From an uncultured Dehalococcoidia bacterium (GTDB lineage: Bacteria > Chloroflexota > Dehalococcoidia > Dehalococcoidales > Fen-1064), in NCBI GenBank assembly GCA_903916765.1, contig CAIWXV010000056.1, positions 1-40,635 of the forward strand: a DNA stretch of 40,635 nt. The letters are read 5' to 3'. The position numbers were made by a program, and so were the translations under genes. The number at the start of each line of letters is the position of its first letter. The stretch's first letter is position 1. Of the stretch, positions 1 through 7,147 are shown in pieces. The notes beneath the pieces were generated by a model that worked only from the letters and a program-made list of their open reading frames with translations, did no database searches and was not told where the DNA came from.

Positions 1-245
1 ACCCCGGATGTATAACCGTTCCGGAATTAAAAGCAGCCGCCGTCAGCAGTATGGACCGGGTGCTTGCCGGTGAACACTTTATCGAAGCTCAATATCAACC
101 GGTCTTGGGTATCTGGTGGGAGTTAAACTGGAATCCAATACGCAAAAAAGACACGGCGATCGGCTTATCTGTATTTGTTAAAGATATCACCGAACGCAGA
201 CGTTCTCAGGAAATGCTTCGGGGCGTCAGAAGGGAGTTTTCGTAA
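1..245 (+). CDS. C-terminal end of a PAS-domain sensory protein (partial)
   Basis: The frame is open from the window edge (codons in phase from base 3) to a TAA at 243-245. The last 45 residues read like the final beta strands of a PAS domain: a WWELNWNPI strand, then GLSVFVKDITERRR, which matches the usual end of a PAS/PAC domain (DITERK). Only about nine residues follow, so no histidine kinase, GGDEF or other output domain is attached at the C-terminus. Either the output domain lies upstream, outside the window, or the protein is truncated here. The signal sensed cannot be told. The next gene begins 47 bases downstream on the same strand. Confidence 0.6.
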   Translation, partial: PGCITVPELKAAAVSSMDRVLAGEHFIEAQYQPVLGIWWELNWNPIRKKDTAIGLSVFVKDITERRRSQEMLRGVRREFS

Positions 246-292
246 TTCTCGACGGATTCCTGTGATTAAGAAGGGAGAAATTTATTTTTGTA

Positions 293-1189
293 ATGGTCAA
301 CCGAATGGAGCACTGGAAAGCAGGTTTGCAGAAAACAAAGGGCTATCTGCTAAAAATCCCAATTGTGCAATTGATAGTCCGTACGGCAGAGGAATCAGGC
401 AATCACGATGCCGGACAAAGAGCCGCCGGTGTAGCCTATTACGCAATAATATCCATATTTCCACTACTATTGGGGCTCATTGCTGTTTTCGGTTTTTTCT
501 TGCCTTCCTTAAATCTACAAGATGAATTACTGAAATTTGTCGGCAATAACATCCCCGGTGCGACTAACATCGTAAAAGAAAATATTGCTGGTATTATCAA
601 ATTACGGGGTGTTATGAGTATTCTGAGCATTGTAATCCTTTTTTGGGGAGCAAGCGCTTTGTTCGGCGCAATAAGTTTAGCGATTAATCGCGCTTGGGAT
701 ATTAACAAATACCGCCGTTTCTTCATTAGGAAGGCCAGCGAATTGGGCATGGTATTTGGTACCGGTATTCTGTTTCTCCTCTCTTTTGGAGCCAGTGCCC
801 TCGTAACACTTATGCGGGGAGTATTTAACCTGCCTGTAACGGACATGGCCACAGTCTACGTGATTGGCAGCCTTATAGCATTCCTGCTGATGTTTGCCGT
901 TTTCCTATTACTCTATAAACTCATTCCCTACACCAGGACATACTGGCGTTATGTTTGGCCGGGAGCGCTCCTGGCCACTATCCTCTTCGAAGTCGCCAGG
1001 ACTCTGTTTATTTTATACCTTGAGCACTTCGCCAATTATGAACTTATCTATGGTTCTATCACCTCTATCATTATCTTGCTCGTCTGGATATACTATTCGG
1101 CATTTGTCATGATTCTGGGTGCTGAGTTCACTGCTCAATATAGTCGCATGCAACATCAGGTGACTACTGAAAGTAGCATCGTTAAATAA
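293..1189 (+). CDS. YihY/BrkB family inner-membrane protein
   Basis: The 298-residue length is normal for the YihY/BrkB family (formerly misnamed ribonuclease BN). Six hydrophobic segments are visible at roughly residues 47-71, 106-131, 151-174, 185-208, 222-243 and 255-280. Family hallmarks are present: an N-terminal RAAGVAYYAIISIFPLLL-type segment and a C-terminal YGSITSIIILLVWIYYS segment ending in LGAEF. The molecular function of the family is unsettled; transport or membrane homeostasis has been proposed. A GGGAGA-like ribosome site lies about 12 bases before the ATG at 293; an ATG at 305 is an alternative start. A second small membrane protein gene follows 13 bases after the stop, so the two are probably co-transcribed. 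Confidence 0.88.
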   Translation: MVNRMEHWKAGLQKTKGYLLKIPIVQLIVRTAEESGNHDAGQRAAGVAYYAIISIFPLLLGLIAVFGFFLPSLNLQDELLKFVGNNIPGATNIVKENIAGIIKLRGVMSILSIVILFWGASALFGAISLAINRAWDINKYRRFFIRKASELGMVFGTGILFLLSFGASALVTLMRGVFNLPVTDMATVYVIGSLIAFLLMFAVFLLLYKLIPYTRTYWRYVWPGALLATILFEVARTLFILYLEHFANYELIYGSITSIIILLVWIYYSAFVMILGAEFTAQYSRMQHQVTTESSIVK

Positions 1190-1202
1190 AAAGGAGGGCA
1201 AT

Positions 1203-1358
1203 ATGGGTCTCTTATTAATCATCGGCATTATTCTCTTAATCTTATGGGCACTGGGAATTTTTGTATGGAGCTTGGGTGGTCTGATCTACATCGCGCTCGT
1301 CGTCGCTGTAATATTAATCATTATCTGGCTGCTCAAACAAGTATTCAAACTGTTTTAG
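1203..1358 (+). CDS. Small lmo0937-type membrane protein (51 aa)
   Basis: The ATG at 1203 follows a strong AAGGAGGG ribosome site at the ideal distance. The product is 51 residues and almost wholly hydrophobic: two membrane helices (about residues 2-22 and 27-45) separated by a WSLGGLIY turn, with a short basic tail (KQVFK). This two-helix pattern with a central LGG(L/I) and a lysine-ending tail matches the short lmo0937 family (DUF5670), often found near stress or envelope genes. Function is unknown. It sits 13 bases after the YihY-family gene and is probably its operon partner. Confidence 0.75.
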   Translation: MGLLLIIGIILLILWALGIFVWSLGGLIYIALVVAVILIIIWLLKQVFKLF

Positions 1359-1404
1359 GCATTCCGTCCTTCAAATAAGTCTTTGCGTCTAAGAGAAAAT
1401 TGTG

Positions 1405-1428
1405 AGTTTCTTGGAATTCCAAGAAACT
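1405..1428. promoter_or_regulatory. Perfect 24-bp palindrome, candidate operator
   Basis: The half site AGTTTCTTGGAA is followed directly by its exact reverse complement, giving 12 + 12 bases with no spacer and a central GAATTC. It lies between the lmo0937-type gene and the lipoprotein gene, 45 bases before the ATG at 1473. The absence of a loop and of a following T run argues for a protein-binding dyad rather than a terminator. The binding factor is unknown. Confidence 0.45.
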
Positions 1429-1472
1429 GCCTATTGACGCCAAAATGCTGTAAAGGAGAAAACAGGCAAAAC

Positions 1473-1820
1473 ATGAAACGAGTCTTAAGCATCATAGTCC
1501 TATCAGTCCTCATCTTGTCTATATTCGCCACTATCGGATGCAGCCGTACCACCAGAATTGGTGACATACTGGACAACGCCTCGCAATATGAGGGCAAAGA
1601 CCTAACCATTAGGGGGACAGTTGGCGAAAACGCCTGGTTCGCCCTGGTGGGGAAGGGGGCATACCAGCTTGGTGATGGTAGCGGTAATATCTGGGTAATC
1701 ACCAGCCAACCGCCACCTCAGAAAGGGCTATCAATTTCATCTAAGGGGGAAGTCCAGACAGCTTTCACCATAGGAGAGCAATCATATGGCACAGTACTTT
1801 TAGAAACACAAAGGGATTAG
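1473..1820 (+). CDS. Predicted OB-fold-like lipoprotein (115 aa)
   Basis: I chose the ATG at 1473 because an AAAGGAGAA ribosome site lies at 1452-1460 and the protein then begins with a classic signal: MKR, a hydrophobic stretch (VLSIIVLSVLILSIFAT) and an IGC lipobox with the acceptor cysteine at residue 23. The open frame extends further upstream but would bury the signal peptide. The mature part (IGDILDNASQYEGKDLTIRG, then GAYQLGDGSGNIWVIT) resembles small OB-fold domains of the tRNA_anti-like/YgiW kind, in which five strands surround a GDGSG-type turn. It is probably anchored on the outer face of the membrane. The ligand is unknown. The gene ends exactly where IS debris begins, so the natural C-terminus may have been changed. 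Confidence 0.65.
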   Translation: MKRVLSIIVLSVLILSIFATIGCSRTTRIGDILDNASQYEGKDLTIRGTVGENAWFALVGKGAYQLGDGSGNIWVITSQPPPQKGLSISSKGEVQTAFTIGEQSYGTVLLETQRD

Positions 1821-2105
1821 CAGGTACAAAAGAAGCAGGCCTCAGAGTTTTCTTGAGAGTACGTCTTACAGCATCTGCTTATCCATAGAGATCCGCCACC
1901 ATCTGTTTTAAATGGCGGTTTCCTCTTCCAGTTGCTTGAGCCGGAGTACTTCACTGGGGCCCAGACCGCCGTAAAGCTTTTTCCAGCGGTAAAATGTTTG
2001 TTCCGAGATGCCCATCTTGCGAATGACTGCCAGCACCGGTGTGCCGGTTTCCGCTTGCCGGAGAGCGAAGGCAATCTGCTCGTCCGTGTAACGTGTTGTT
2101 CTCAT
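1821..2105 (-). pseudogene. IS3-family transposase orfA, frameshifted
   Basis: Starting from the ATG at 2105 (preceded by GGGAGGAC) the protein reads MRTTRYTDEQIAFALRQAE, then GISEQTFYRWKKLYGGL and LKQLEEE. This is the helix-turn-helix and leucine-zipper part of an IS3-family OrfA. The frame stops at 1908. Beyond it the expected continuation survives in shifted frames: LKQMVADL, then MDKQML, then DVLSRKL. The shifts fit loss of one A in a GAAAAC context and a two-base loss before ATGGAT; a CAA to TAA change is also likely. The gene is dead. Confidence 0.75.
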
Positions 2106-2184
2106 TGAGTACCGTCCTCCCAATTTAACTAATTTACCAGATTTACTAACGTTCTGGGTTGTCTAGTTTTTGGGGAGAAGGTCA
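1821..2184 (-). mobile_element. Decayed IS3-family insertion sequence remnant
   Basis: Read on the minus strand from 2184, the element starts with TGACCTTCTCCCCAAAAAC, typical of an IS3-family left terminal repeat (TGACC...CCCCAAAA...AGACA). About 80 bases inside it is an orfA with its own GGGAGG ribosome site. The sequence breaks off near 1821, shortly after the point where orfB would begin (LRPA-like codons). No orfB, no DDE catalytic motifs and no right terminal repeat were seen, so the element is a left-end fragment unable to move by itself. Confidence 0.75.
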
Positions 2185-2252
2185 CCCCCGTGCTTTCATG
2201 GCGATGTTAACACTTCATTATATGCGGATATCGAATTATGGCTTTTAACTAC

Positions 2253-2285
2253 TTGACAATAAGTACATATGGTATACTGTATACT
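2253..2285 (+). promoter_or_regulatory. Promoter-like sequence of unusual spacing
   Basis: A consensus TTGACA at 2253-2258 is followed by two TATACT hexamers, at 2273-2278 and 2280-2285, repeated every 7 bases. The spacings are 14 and 21 bases rather than about 17, so neither pairing is optimal. It precedes the gene at 2382 and is the only promoter-like signal found there. Confidence 0.3.
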
Positions 2286-2381
2286 GCTAAAAGGGAATTA
2301 GTTATTCAAAATAGTTTATTGATCTTATCCGTTTTGCCGCTTTGTTAGAACAACTTAATTTTATTAAGGGGAGGGAAAATC

Positions 2382-2717
2382 ATGATACCATCCGTCGGAG
2401 AAAAGGTACATATTATCGATCGAAAACTCTTTCCCGAAGATATGCAACGTCATATGGTGGGAGAAATTACTAAGTCCTCTGAGAATGCTCTGAAAATAAA
2501 AGGACATGTATGGATCCGCGATCAGATCAAAGGATTTGTGCGCAAGACCGGGAAGAGGGAGCGAGTAGTCTACCCAAGTGATAGGACGATTATCAACATT
2601 ATCCCCCAAGATGTTAACTTAGAAGAAATTAAGTACGTCCATACGGGCGGGACTGCTGTCGTGACAGATGGGAAAAATTTTACTCTCGACATCACCGAGT
2701 TCGCGCGCCAGTCTTAA
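2382..2717 (+). CDS. Uncharacterised soluble protein (111 aa)
   Basis: The ATG at 2382 follows AGGGGAGGG at good spacing, and the protein composition is that of a real gene. It is mostly beta-strand in character with many charged residues: an opening PSVGEKVHIIDR, a central RDQIKGFVRKTGKRERVV and a closing GGTAVVTDGKNFTLDITEF. It has no signal peptide, membrane helix or cysteine motif. The early EKVHII segment and the basic central part could suit a small SH3- or PilZ-like beta barrel, but I do not recognise a family. It stands alone between the IS remnant and a hydrogenase gene fragment. Confidence 0.6.
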   Translation: MIPSVGEKVHIIDRKLFPEDMQRHMVGEITKSSENALKIKGHVWIRDQIKGFVRKTGKRERVVYPSDRTIINIIPQDVNLEEIKYVHTGGTAVVTDGKNFTLDITEFARQS

Positions 2718-2740
2718 GTCCTGTGTCCCCCTCACTTTCC

Positions 2741-2947
2741 AGCTCTTTTACTCACAAAACTTACTATATGGGCATGGTGGACGAAAAGAATAGAGTGAAC
2801 TTTTATGATAGTATGCTCAAAGTTGTTGACCCAAACGGTAAGGAATTTGCCAAATTTGCGCCGAAAGATTATCTTAGCCACATTTCGGAACATGTTGAAC
2901 CATGGTCGTACATCAATTCGAACTCCATGGTTACACGTAATAATTGA
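2741..2947 (+). pseudogene. Orphan fragment of a [NiFe]-hydrogenase large subunit
   Basis: In frame from about 2741 the translation reads THKTYYMGMVDEKNRVNFYD, then KVVDPNGKEFAKFAPKDYL and ISEHVEPWSYI. This order of motifs belongs to the interior of group 3 [NiFe]-hydrogenase large subunits (MvhA/HoxH-like), in which the segment before a KFPYLK motif reads HVEPWSYI. Here the likeness stops right after WSYI and the frame ends 10 residues later. Neither pair of nickel-binding CxxC motifs is present, and no start codon with a ribosome site precedes it. It is best read as a roughly 65-codon relic of a gene of over 400 codons. Its well-preserved frame suggests recent loss or capture. Confidence 0.65.
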
Positions 2948-3363
2948 GAAGCCACAAGCTATAGCGTACACTTTGCTCAACCAAATAACTCAATTTAACC
3001 TCAAATGGAATCGATACCCTAATTCAAAACATTCTTCAGGTAAAGTTTGACTCCCTCCATCTCTCGGTCCGATCCAAAAAGGTTCCTTTTTTGCCGGTGT
3101 CGTTACGCTCAAGTCTCAGGCGTGGAATTTGGCGTTAATTTGACGTTAAATTATTAAGTACTGGTTATAACAGAAAACTACTCTAGCCTCAAACAGTGTT
3201 TTTACTACCTAACACAAACGTACTAGTTTGAGCCTAAACTACTGATTATAACGCCTCGTATAGAATTTCAAGACCGTTACCATAGTCCTCTCGGTCACCC
3301 CTCCAGGGAAAACCTAACAGCTAATTATACAAAGATTGGGCAAGGAATGCCTATTCAGAATTG
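2948..3363. other. Intergenic region with a long imperfect hairpin and flanking direct repeats
   Basis: No convincing gene was found. It contains an inverted pair TAGCCTCAAAC (3184-3194) and GTTTGAGCCTA (3226-3236), one mismatch, with an inner GTGTT/AACAC stem. This is bracketed by TACTGGTTATAAC (3159-3171) and TACTGATTATAAC (3240-3252). A short AAAAAGG-TT-CCTTTTT dyad lies near 3076-3091. Confidence 0.4.
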
Positions 3364-4605
3364 CTATTTAATTACCTTTGCTCTGACAAAATCTTGCAGG
3401 ACTTCAGGAACGGCAATCGTGCCGTCTGCCTGCTGATAGTTCTCCATAATGGCGATCATGATTCTCGGTAGTGCCAATCCTGAACCGTTTAACGTGTGTA
3501 CATACTGCGGTTTGGCATCGGAAGCGGGACGATAGCGAATATTAGTACGACGTGCCTGAAAATCTCCGCAGTTGGAACAGGAACTGACCTCGAGCCATTC
3601 CTGACAACCCGGTGACCAGACTTCGACGTCATAGGACATCGTCGCGCCGAAACCGATATCACCGGTACACAGTTGAACAATCCGATAGGGTAATTCTAAC
3701 CGTCGGCACACATCTTCGGCATCGTGCACCATCTTTTCCAGTTCTTCAGCGGATTTCTCGGGCTCGGTGAATTTGTACATCTCTACCTTGTCGAATTGAT
3801 GTCCGCGCTTGATGCCGCGAGTATCTTTACCGGCGGACATTTTTTCCCGGCGGAAACAGGCGGTGTAAGCGACATAGTGGAACGGCAATATCCCCGGCGG
3901 AATGATTTCATCGCGGTGAAGATTGGTCAAGGGCACCTCAGCGGTCGGCACCCACCAGTAGTCTTCCTCGGCATCATGGTATAAATTATCGGCGAACTTG
4001 GGCAATTGTCCAGCGCCGTAGAGACATTCTTTCTTAACCATGTAGGGCGGATAAATCTCGGTGTAACCATGCTCGGTGGTATGCAAATCCAGCATAAAAG
4101 CAATAATAGCTCTCTGTAATCTCGCTCCTAAACCACGCAAGATATAGAATCTTGTCCCCGATAGTTTCACACCGCGTTCGAAATCGATGATGTTGAGTGA
4201 TTCCCCCAATTCCCAGTGTGGTTTCGGGTCGAAGGGCAATTTCCTCGGTTCACCCCAACTGCGTATAACGACATTTTCGCTGGAGTCTTTGCCGATAGGA
4301 ACTTTCGGACCGGGGATATTGGGCATCTGGAGTAAGAGGTCAGTTAGCTTTGTATCTAAATTCTTAGTCTCGTCCTCGAGGTCTCTGATTTTGTTACGCA
4401 GGGCGCGGCCTTCCTCGGCGGCATCTGCCTGTCTTTCACGGGAAGTCTGTTTTCGATTGCGTCGCACTTCTTCCAGTTCGGCTATTTTCTGGCGACGTTC
4501 GCTATCGAGTTTGATAATTTCGTCCAGAGGGGTTGTATCATGGCGGTTAGCGATTGCCTGCCTGACGATTTCAGTATTCTCGCGGATAAATTTCAAATCT
4601 AACAT
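3364..4605 (-). CDS. serS: Seryl-tRNA synthetase
   Basis: This class II synthetase charges tRNA-Ser with serine in the cytoplasm. The 413-residue length is typical. Residues 1 to about 105 form the expected long antiparallel coiled coil that contacts the tRNA variable arm (MLDLKFIRENTEIVRQAI at the start, then charged heptads). The catalytic core shows motif 2 (ACFRREKMSAGKDTRGI, then RGHQFDKVE) and motif 3 (NGSGLALPRIMIAIMENYQ). The serine-pocket region TAEVPLTNLH is intact. The gene lies downstream of lysS, 143 bases away, with a repeat-rich gap that could hold its own promoter. No T-box leader is visible. Confidence 0.97.
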   Translation of the reverse strand: MLDLKFIRENTEIVRQAIANRHDTTPLDEIIKLDSERRQKIAELEEVRRNRKQTSRERQADAAEEGRALRNKIRDLEDETKNLDTKLTDLLLQMPNIPGPKVPIGKDSSENVVIRSWGEPRKLPFDPKPHWELGESLNIIDFERGVKLSGTRFYILRGLGARLQRAIIAFMLDLHTTEHGYTEIYPPYMVKKECLYGAGQLPKFADNLYHDAEEDYWWVPTAEVPLTNLHRDEIIPPGILPFHYVAYTACFRREKMSAGKDTRGIKRGHQFDKVEMYKFTEPEKSAEELEKMVHDAEDVCRRLELPYRIVQLCTGDIGFGATMSYDVEVWSPGCQEWLEVSSCSNCGDFQARRTNIRYRPASDAKPQYVHTLNGSGLALPRIMIAIMENYQQADGTIAVPEVLQDFVRAKVIK

Positions 4606-4620
4606 ATAACCACCTTCAAA

Positions 4621-4659
4621 CTAAATCCTAAATCCAAAAAACGAAATACTAAACAATTC
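4621..4659. repeat. Copy A of a short dispersed intergenic repeat
   Basis: The blocks AAATCCTAAAT and AATACTAAACAAT occur in the same order and nearly the same spacing at 6280-6318. This copy lies just before serS, the other just before lysS. Read on the minus strand it has the form ATTGTTTAGTATT...ATTTAGGATTT, like AT-rich intergenic repeats of many environmental bacteria. Confidence 0.5.
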
Positions 4660-4681
4660 GATTTATCTCATTATTCTTCCC

Positions 4682-4750
4682 ATTCTGGCAGAGGCCAGAA
4701 TCCAGCGAGGATTAATCTGGATTCCAACTTTCGCTGGAATGGCATTTTTT
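4682..4750. repeat. Double hairpin (REP-like) between lysS and serS
   Basis: The first stem pairs ATTCTGGC (4682-4689) with GCCAGAAT (4694-4701) around an AGAG loop. The second pairs CCAGCGA (4702-4708) with TCGCTGG (4731-4737). A T run follows at 4745-4750 on the plus strand, but both neighbouring genes run on the minus strand. The compact double stem and its GGATTCCAACTTTCGCTGGAAT part look like a dispersed palindromic repeat rather than a dedicated terminator. Confidence 0.5.
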
Positions 4751-6230
4751 ATTCTGCTTTATCTTTCAACTGCGGGAACAGAATCACTTCCCTGATTGAT
4801 TGGTTACCGGTTAAGATCATCACTAGTCTATCGATACCGATTCCTGAACCACCGGTCGGGGGCATACCATGTTCCATTGCCAGCAGAAAGTCCTCATCGA
4901 CTTTTCCTTCTTCACCATCTGCCTGCTTGTCTTTTACCTGCTGGATAAAACGCTCACGCTGGTCAAGGGGGTCATTAAGTTCTGTGAAGGCGTTAGCTAT
5001 CTCAATCCCGCCGGCGAAGGCTTCAAATCGCTCTACAACGCGTTCCTGCCCTGGTTTCTTCTTCGCCAGAGGGGAAAGCGAAAGTGGGTAATCAATCAGA
5101 AACGTCGGCTGGATGAGTTTCGGTTCGACGAATGTAGAAAGTAAGTCATCCACCAGATGAGCCCAGTTTTTCTGCGGGTCAACTTCTATTCCCTTTTCTT
5201 TCATCTTCGCTCGCAGTAAATCGACATTCGGATATTGTACGAAATCAATGCCGCTATATTGCGTAATCGCATCCCTGAATGATAACCTCTGCCAGGGTGT
5301 TTTCAAATCAATTTTCGTATCCTTATGAGGTACTATTGTTGTCCCCAAGACTTCTACTGCAACTGATGAAACCATTTGCTCAACCATTTCCATCACTGAA
5401 TTATAATCGGCATAAGCTTCGTAACTCTCCATCATAGTGAATTCGGGGTTGTGTTTAAATGAAACTCCTTCATTACGGAAGATACGTCCGATTTCGTACA
5501 CCTTTTCAAAACCACCAATGATGAGCCGTTTCAGATGCAGTTCCATCTCTATGCGCATATATAGGTCGCGATCAAGCACATTATGATGGGTAACAAATGG
5601 TTTTGCCGCCGCGTTATCGGCTTCCGGTTGTAGAATAGGGGTCTCTACTTCAATAAACCCACGCCCATCCATAAATCTCCGGATGGCGCTTACAACTTTA
5701 CTACGTGTCTGAAATGTCTTTCTGACCTCTTCATTGGAAATAAGGTCGAGATAGCGTTGTCGGTAACGGATTTCAACATCACTCAAACCGTGCCATTTTT
5801 CCGGCAGGGGCTGGAGTGATTTCGATAGCAAGGTTAAAGTTTTCGCTCTAACAGTCGGCTCTTTGCTTCTGGTGCGAAAAACTACGCCTTTGGCACCGAT
5901 AAAATCGCCGATATCCAGCTCTTTGAGCAGGGCAATGCTTTGTTCATCTAACTCATTTTTGCTGAGGAATAGCTGAATCTTGCCTGAGCCGTCATGAATA
6001 TCGATAAATGAAATTTTGCCCATCAGGCGATTCGCCATAATACGCCCAGGAATGTTGACCTCGCTTGTCTCTGTTTTACCTGCTTGCTCTTCTTGCGTCA
6101 GTAATTCCACTGCTTGTTGAGTGGTATGAGTGCGCTTGTAGCGAGGCGGGTAAGGGTCAATACCCATTGCACGGATATTAGCCAGTTTTTGCAGTCTTTG
6201 TCCCGGAATACGTTCTGTTCCTGAAGGCAT
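4749..6230 (-). CDS. lysS: Lysyl-tRNA synthetase, class II
   Basis: It attaches lysine to tRNA-Lys. From the preferred ATG at 6230 the protein has 493 residues, typical of the bacterial class II enzyme; an in-frame ATG at 6245 would add five residues, and neither start has a strong ribosome site. The N-terminal OB fold, which binds the anticodon, reads NIPGRIMANRLMGKISFIDI then GSGKIQLF. The catalytic core carries YLDLISNEEVRKTF, motif 2 (IFRNEGVSFKHNPEFTMMES), EIANAFTELNDPLDQRERF and motif 3 (GSGIGIDRLVMILTG). A copy of the AAATCCTAAAT/AATACTAAACAAT repeat lies about 50 bases before the start. Confidence 0.96.
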   Translation of the reverse strand: MPSGTERIPGQRLQKLANIRAMGIDPYPPRYKRTHTTQQAVELLTQEEQAGKTETSEVNIPGRIMANRLMGKISFIDIHDGSGKIQLFLSKNELDEQSIALLKELDIGDFIGAKGVVFRTRSKEPTVRAKTLTLLSKSLQPLPEKWHGLSDVEIRYRQRYLDLISNEEVRKTFQTRSKVVSAIRRFMDGRGFIEVETPILQPEADNAAAKPFVTHHNVLDRDLYMRIEMELHLKRLIIGGFEKVYEIGRIFRNEGVSFKHNPEFTMMESYEAYADYNSVMEMVEQMVSSVAVEVLGTTIVPHKDTKIDLKTPWQRLSFRDAITQYSGIDFVQYPNVDLLRAKMKEKGIEVDPQKNWAHLVDDLLSTFVEPKLIQPTFLIDYPLSLSPLAKKKPGQERVVERFEAFAGGIEIANAFTELNDPLDQRERFIQQVKDKQADGEEGKVDEDFLLAMEHGMPPTGGSGIGIDRLVMILTGNQSIREVILFPQLKDKAE

Positions 6231-6279
6231 TTTAGTCTCTCGCAAATTTATTCGATAGCACTATCTTAGCACAATGAGG

Positions 6280-6318
6280 GCAAATCCTAAATACCAATAT
6301 GCAATACTAAACAATATC
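6280..6318. repeat. Copy B of a short dispersed intergenic repeat
   Basis: It contains CAAATCCTAAATACCAA then AATACTAAACAAT and matches the copy at 4621-4659 with small differences in the middle. It occupies the lysS upstream region. Confidence 0.5.
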
Positions 6319-6364
6319 AAAGTTCAAATTGAGAATCGGATAAGGGATGATTAGGTTTTAGAAT

Positions 6365-7141
6365 TTAACCCTTGGATTTTTTTATTTGCTCTTTGAGTTC
6401 ATCCAACCAGTTAGCGGATTTTACTTCACGCTCTAGTAGGTATTTGAGGTAACTGCGGGTAATACTTTCCAGTTCGTCGGATAATGTAGCATCTATTTTT
6501 AACCGTCCGACTGCATTGAAATCCTTTCCCAGAATGAATCTGAGCACCTTGAGGGCATTGACAGAGATAGGACGGGCGAAAGACTGGTTCAGTCCGCATA
6601 CTGGGCATAGTGTGCTGCCGATACTGGCACAGAAGAAATTGGTAACCGGTTCTAACGGTTGATGACAGGTAACACACTCCTGTAGTTGAGGTCGGTAACC
6701 GGATGACTCCAGCAGATGAATCTCGAAGTAGCGTAAAAGAAGTTCTCGATTATTTGTCTCACTCAAAGCTTGTAAAGTATCCAGTAATAAACGGAATAAA
6801 GTTTCATCCTCGATATGGTCAGCGGTAAATTGATTGACCAGTTCCGTTACATAAAGCCCATAAGATGTCAGCCAGAGGTCGGTTTTCAGGGGTAAAAACC
6901 CGTTGATGGTCTGACTGCCGATGATAATATCCAGATTCCTGCCCCTTGCCAGGGTAACTTGACTGTGTGTCAAAAGTTCCAGATGACCTGCCATTTTACT
7001 TTTAGGGCGGCGCACGCCTCTGGCAACTGCTTGAATCTTGCCCAAATCAGGAGTGTACAGAGTGAGAATTCTGTCCGCCTCGCCTAGTTTGGTCTTCTTG
7101 ATAATGATGGCTTCGGTCTGGTAGTTTCTCGGTCGGGGCAT
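6365..7141 (-). CDS. recO: DNA repair protein RecO
   Basis: RecO binds single-stranded DNA and, with RecR, helps load RecA in the RecF recombinational repair pathway. The 258-residue length is normal. Residues 1-80 form the N-terminal OB fold with the family opening (YQTEAIIIKKTKLGEADRIL, then GKIQAVARGVRRPKSKM). The C-terminal part has a zinc-finger-like set CVTCHQ...FCAS...LCPVC. A short coiled C-terminus (WLDELKEQIKKSKG) ends it. The gene starts 6 bases after the methyltransferase stop, so the two are co-transcribed from the promoter at 8017-8045. recR lies further upstream on the same strand, in a separate unit. Confidence 0.95.
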   Translation of the reverse strand: MPRPRNYQTEAIIIKKTKLGEADRILTLYTPDLGKIQAVARGVRRPKSKMAGHLELLTHSQVTLARGRNLDIIIGSQTINGFLPLKTDLWLTSYGLYVTELVNQFTADHIEDETLFRLLLDTLQALSETNNRELLLRYFEIHLLESSGYRPQLQECVTCHQPLEPVTNFFCASIGSTLCPVCGLNQSFARPISVNALKVLRFILGKDFNAVGRLKIDATLSDELESITRSYLKYLLEREVKSANWLDELKEQIKKSKG

Positions 7142-7147
7142 TTTTTA

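Noticed and set aside
439..852. 137-codon minus-strand frame
   Set aside because: Lies opposite the YihY/BrkB gene, which has clear membrane helices and family motifs.
1817..2074. 85-codon minus-strand frame in the IS3 region
   Set aside because: It runs out of phase through orfA; the true protein phase is the one with the helix-turn-helix, and this frame only picks up shifted pieces.
4606..4748. Possible T-box leader for serS
   Set aside because: The gap contains repeats and a double hairpin but no T-box consensus.
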